Shown piece after piece: positions 63,169-64,000 of a stretch of DNA of 64,000 nt. The DNA is from Bradyrhizobium algeriense (GTDB taxonomy: Bacteria; Pseudomonadota; Alphaproteobacteria; Rhizobiales; Xanthobacteraceae), in NCBI RefSeq assembly GCF_036924595.1, contig NZ_JAZHRV010000001.1, positions 124,001-188,000 on the forward strand, written 5' to 3'. The stretch's first letter is position 1; every line of letters begins with the position of its first letter. The position numbers and the translations under genes were made by a program. The notes beneath the pieces are model-generated. The model was not told the DNA's origin. It searched no databases and worked only from the letters and a program-made list of their open reading frames with translations.

Positions 63169-64000
63169 TTACGCCACCAGCGCGAGTTGCGGGATCGCGG
63201 CGAGCACTGACTGGTTGCGGCCATTGGCCTTGGCCGCGTAGAGCGCCTTGTCGGCCGCTTCGATCAGATAGGACCAGTCGATAGCTGCCGTGGGCGTTAT
63301 GCTCGCCACGCCGACGCTGACCGTCGTGACATTGGGATCTTCCGACCATTGCTCGACTTTCAAGCGGATGGTCTCGGCGACGGTGAACGCTTCCACCGCC
63401 GAGAGGCCCGGCAGGAGTATCGCGAATTCCTCGCCGCCGTAGCGCGCCGGACAGTCGCCCGACCGCCGCACCGAGTCCGAAATGCAGATAGCAATGCCGA
63501 CCAGCACCTGATCGCCGGCCTGGTGTCCGTAGGTATCGTTGTAGGCCTTGAAGTGGTCCGCATCGATCATCAGCACCGCGACAGGGGTCTTGTTGCGCGC
63601 TGCCCGCCGCCACTCCAGATCGATCTCGATATCGAATTTGCGCCGGTTCTTCAGCCCCGTCAGCGCGTCCGTCGTCGCGAGTTCCTCGAGCTTCTCTTCC
63701 GCCTCGGCGCGGCGGCCGATCTCGCGGGCGAGGAACAGCGTGGTGCCGACCACGAACAGGATCAGCGTCATCATGACCGCCCCGATCCGCAGCACCTCCC
63801 GGTGCCAAAGGTTCAGGATGCTCGCCAGCGGCTTTCCGACCACGACAAAGAACAAGTTCGTGCTGCCGCTTCGAACGTAAAGCCGCGGTGTCGGATCGAC
63901 CGGTCCGACGCCGGCATAGGCGATGCCTTCCTTCAAATTGTCCGCGCGCCATTTTGGCCGCTCCGCCAGGTTTTTCCCGATGACGTCCAGGTCGAACGGC
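63169..64000 (-). CDS. Diguanylate cyclase (GGDEF), incomplete at the window edge
   Basis: The gene runs off the right end; 277 residues of its C-terminal part are visible, and no start lies inside the window (the apparent one at 63936 is internal TTG). A periplasmic sensor portion (FDLDVIGKNLAERPKWRADNL, PRLYVRSGSTNLFFVVVGKPL) is followed by a membrane helix (IGAVMMTLILFVVGTTLFLA), a linker helix and the GGDEF domain. The active site reads YGGEEF and is competent. The inhibitory RxxD (RSGD) lies five residues before it, so product feedback is expected. It makes cyclic di-GMP, which regulates motility and polysaccharide. Confidence 0.93.
   Translation of the reverse strand, partial: PFDLDVIGKNLAERPKWRADNLKEGIAYAGVGPVDPTPRLYVRSGSTNLFFVVVGKPLASILNLWHREVLRIGAVMMTLILFVVGTTLFLAREIGRRAEAEEKLEELATTDALTGLKNRRKFDIEIDLEWRRAARNKTPVAVLMIDADHFKAYNDTYGHQAGDQVLVGIAICISDSVRRSGDCPARYGGEEFAILLPGLSAVEAFTVAETIRLKVEQWSEDPNVTTVSVGVASITPTAAIDWSYLIEAADKALYAAKANGRNQSVLAAIPQLALVA

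Overview
The window is high-GC alphaproteobacterial chromosome and looks like Bradyrhizobium or a close Nitrobacteraceae relative. The assignment rests on the gene set (a PhyR/NepR/EcfG general stress locus, a CysD plus CysN/C pair, a urea transporter-urease supercluster, DUF2849 and DUF934 in the sulfur operon, DUF2865) and on several families of intergenic palindromic repeats. I see no rRNA, tRNA, CRISPR array, transposase or phage gene. The region is core-like, with dense operons.

Layout. 1-832 has no gene and carries two copies of a short repeat. 0.8-5.1 kb (minus strand): a TadG-like protein with a von Willebrand domain, then an RNA-handling group (RhlE-type DEAD-box helicase, IF-1, cold-shock protein). 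5.6-17.4 kb (plus): a sigma-54-type promoter followed by urtABCDE and ureDABC-x-x-EFG, which import urea and hydrolyse it to ammonia. Two small paralogous ABM-fold proteins and a palindromic repeat sit inside the urease part. 17.7-21.5 kb: the general stress response core (HWE-type kinase, EcfG, NepR, PhyR). 21.6-26.4 kb: DUF808 membrane protein, MFS transporter and small or secreted proteins.

26.8-33.6 kb is a group of envelope and stress genes (YqjE-like, DUF883, AI-2E-family permease, L,D-transpeptidase, DUF2865, chemoreceptor, an unlisted 50-residue membrane protein, CsbD-like). Five exact GGAAC-N16-CGTT sequences, the promoter type read by EcfG, lie in front of five of these genes. They also force revised start codons for two of them. 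This is the strongest regulatory signal in the window.

33.7-47.7 kb: malate synthase G, then a nearly complete assimilatory sulfate pathway. CysN/C and CysD (minus) diverge from CysG-DUF2849-CysI-DUF934-CysH (plus), followed by the sulfate ABC importer Sbp-CysT-CysW-CysA. 47.8-58.5 kb: CAP-domain lipoprotein, patatin phospholipase, 3-hydroxybutyrate dehydrogenase, TauE/SafE exporter, flippase, DsbD-type periplasmic domain, YqgE, a TfdA/TauD dioxygenase, two SDR enzymes, a GNAT acetyltransferase and another DUF883-like protein. 58.6-64 kb: DUF459 SGNH protein, lytic transglycosylase, GalU, and a diguanylate cyclase cut by the window edge.

I found no wholly new multi-gene system. The observations most worth following are the EcfG promoter cluster, the stress-locus kinase with an altered ATP-binding box, the ABM pair in the urease operon, and palindromic repeats whose base changes compensate within each hairpin.
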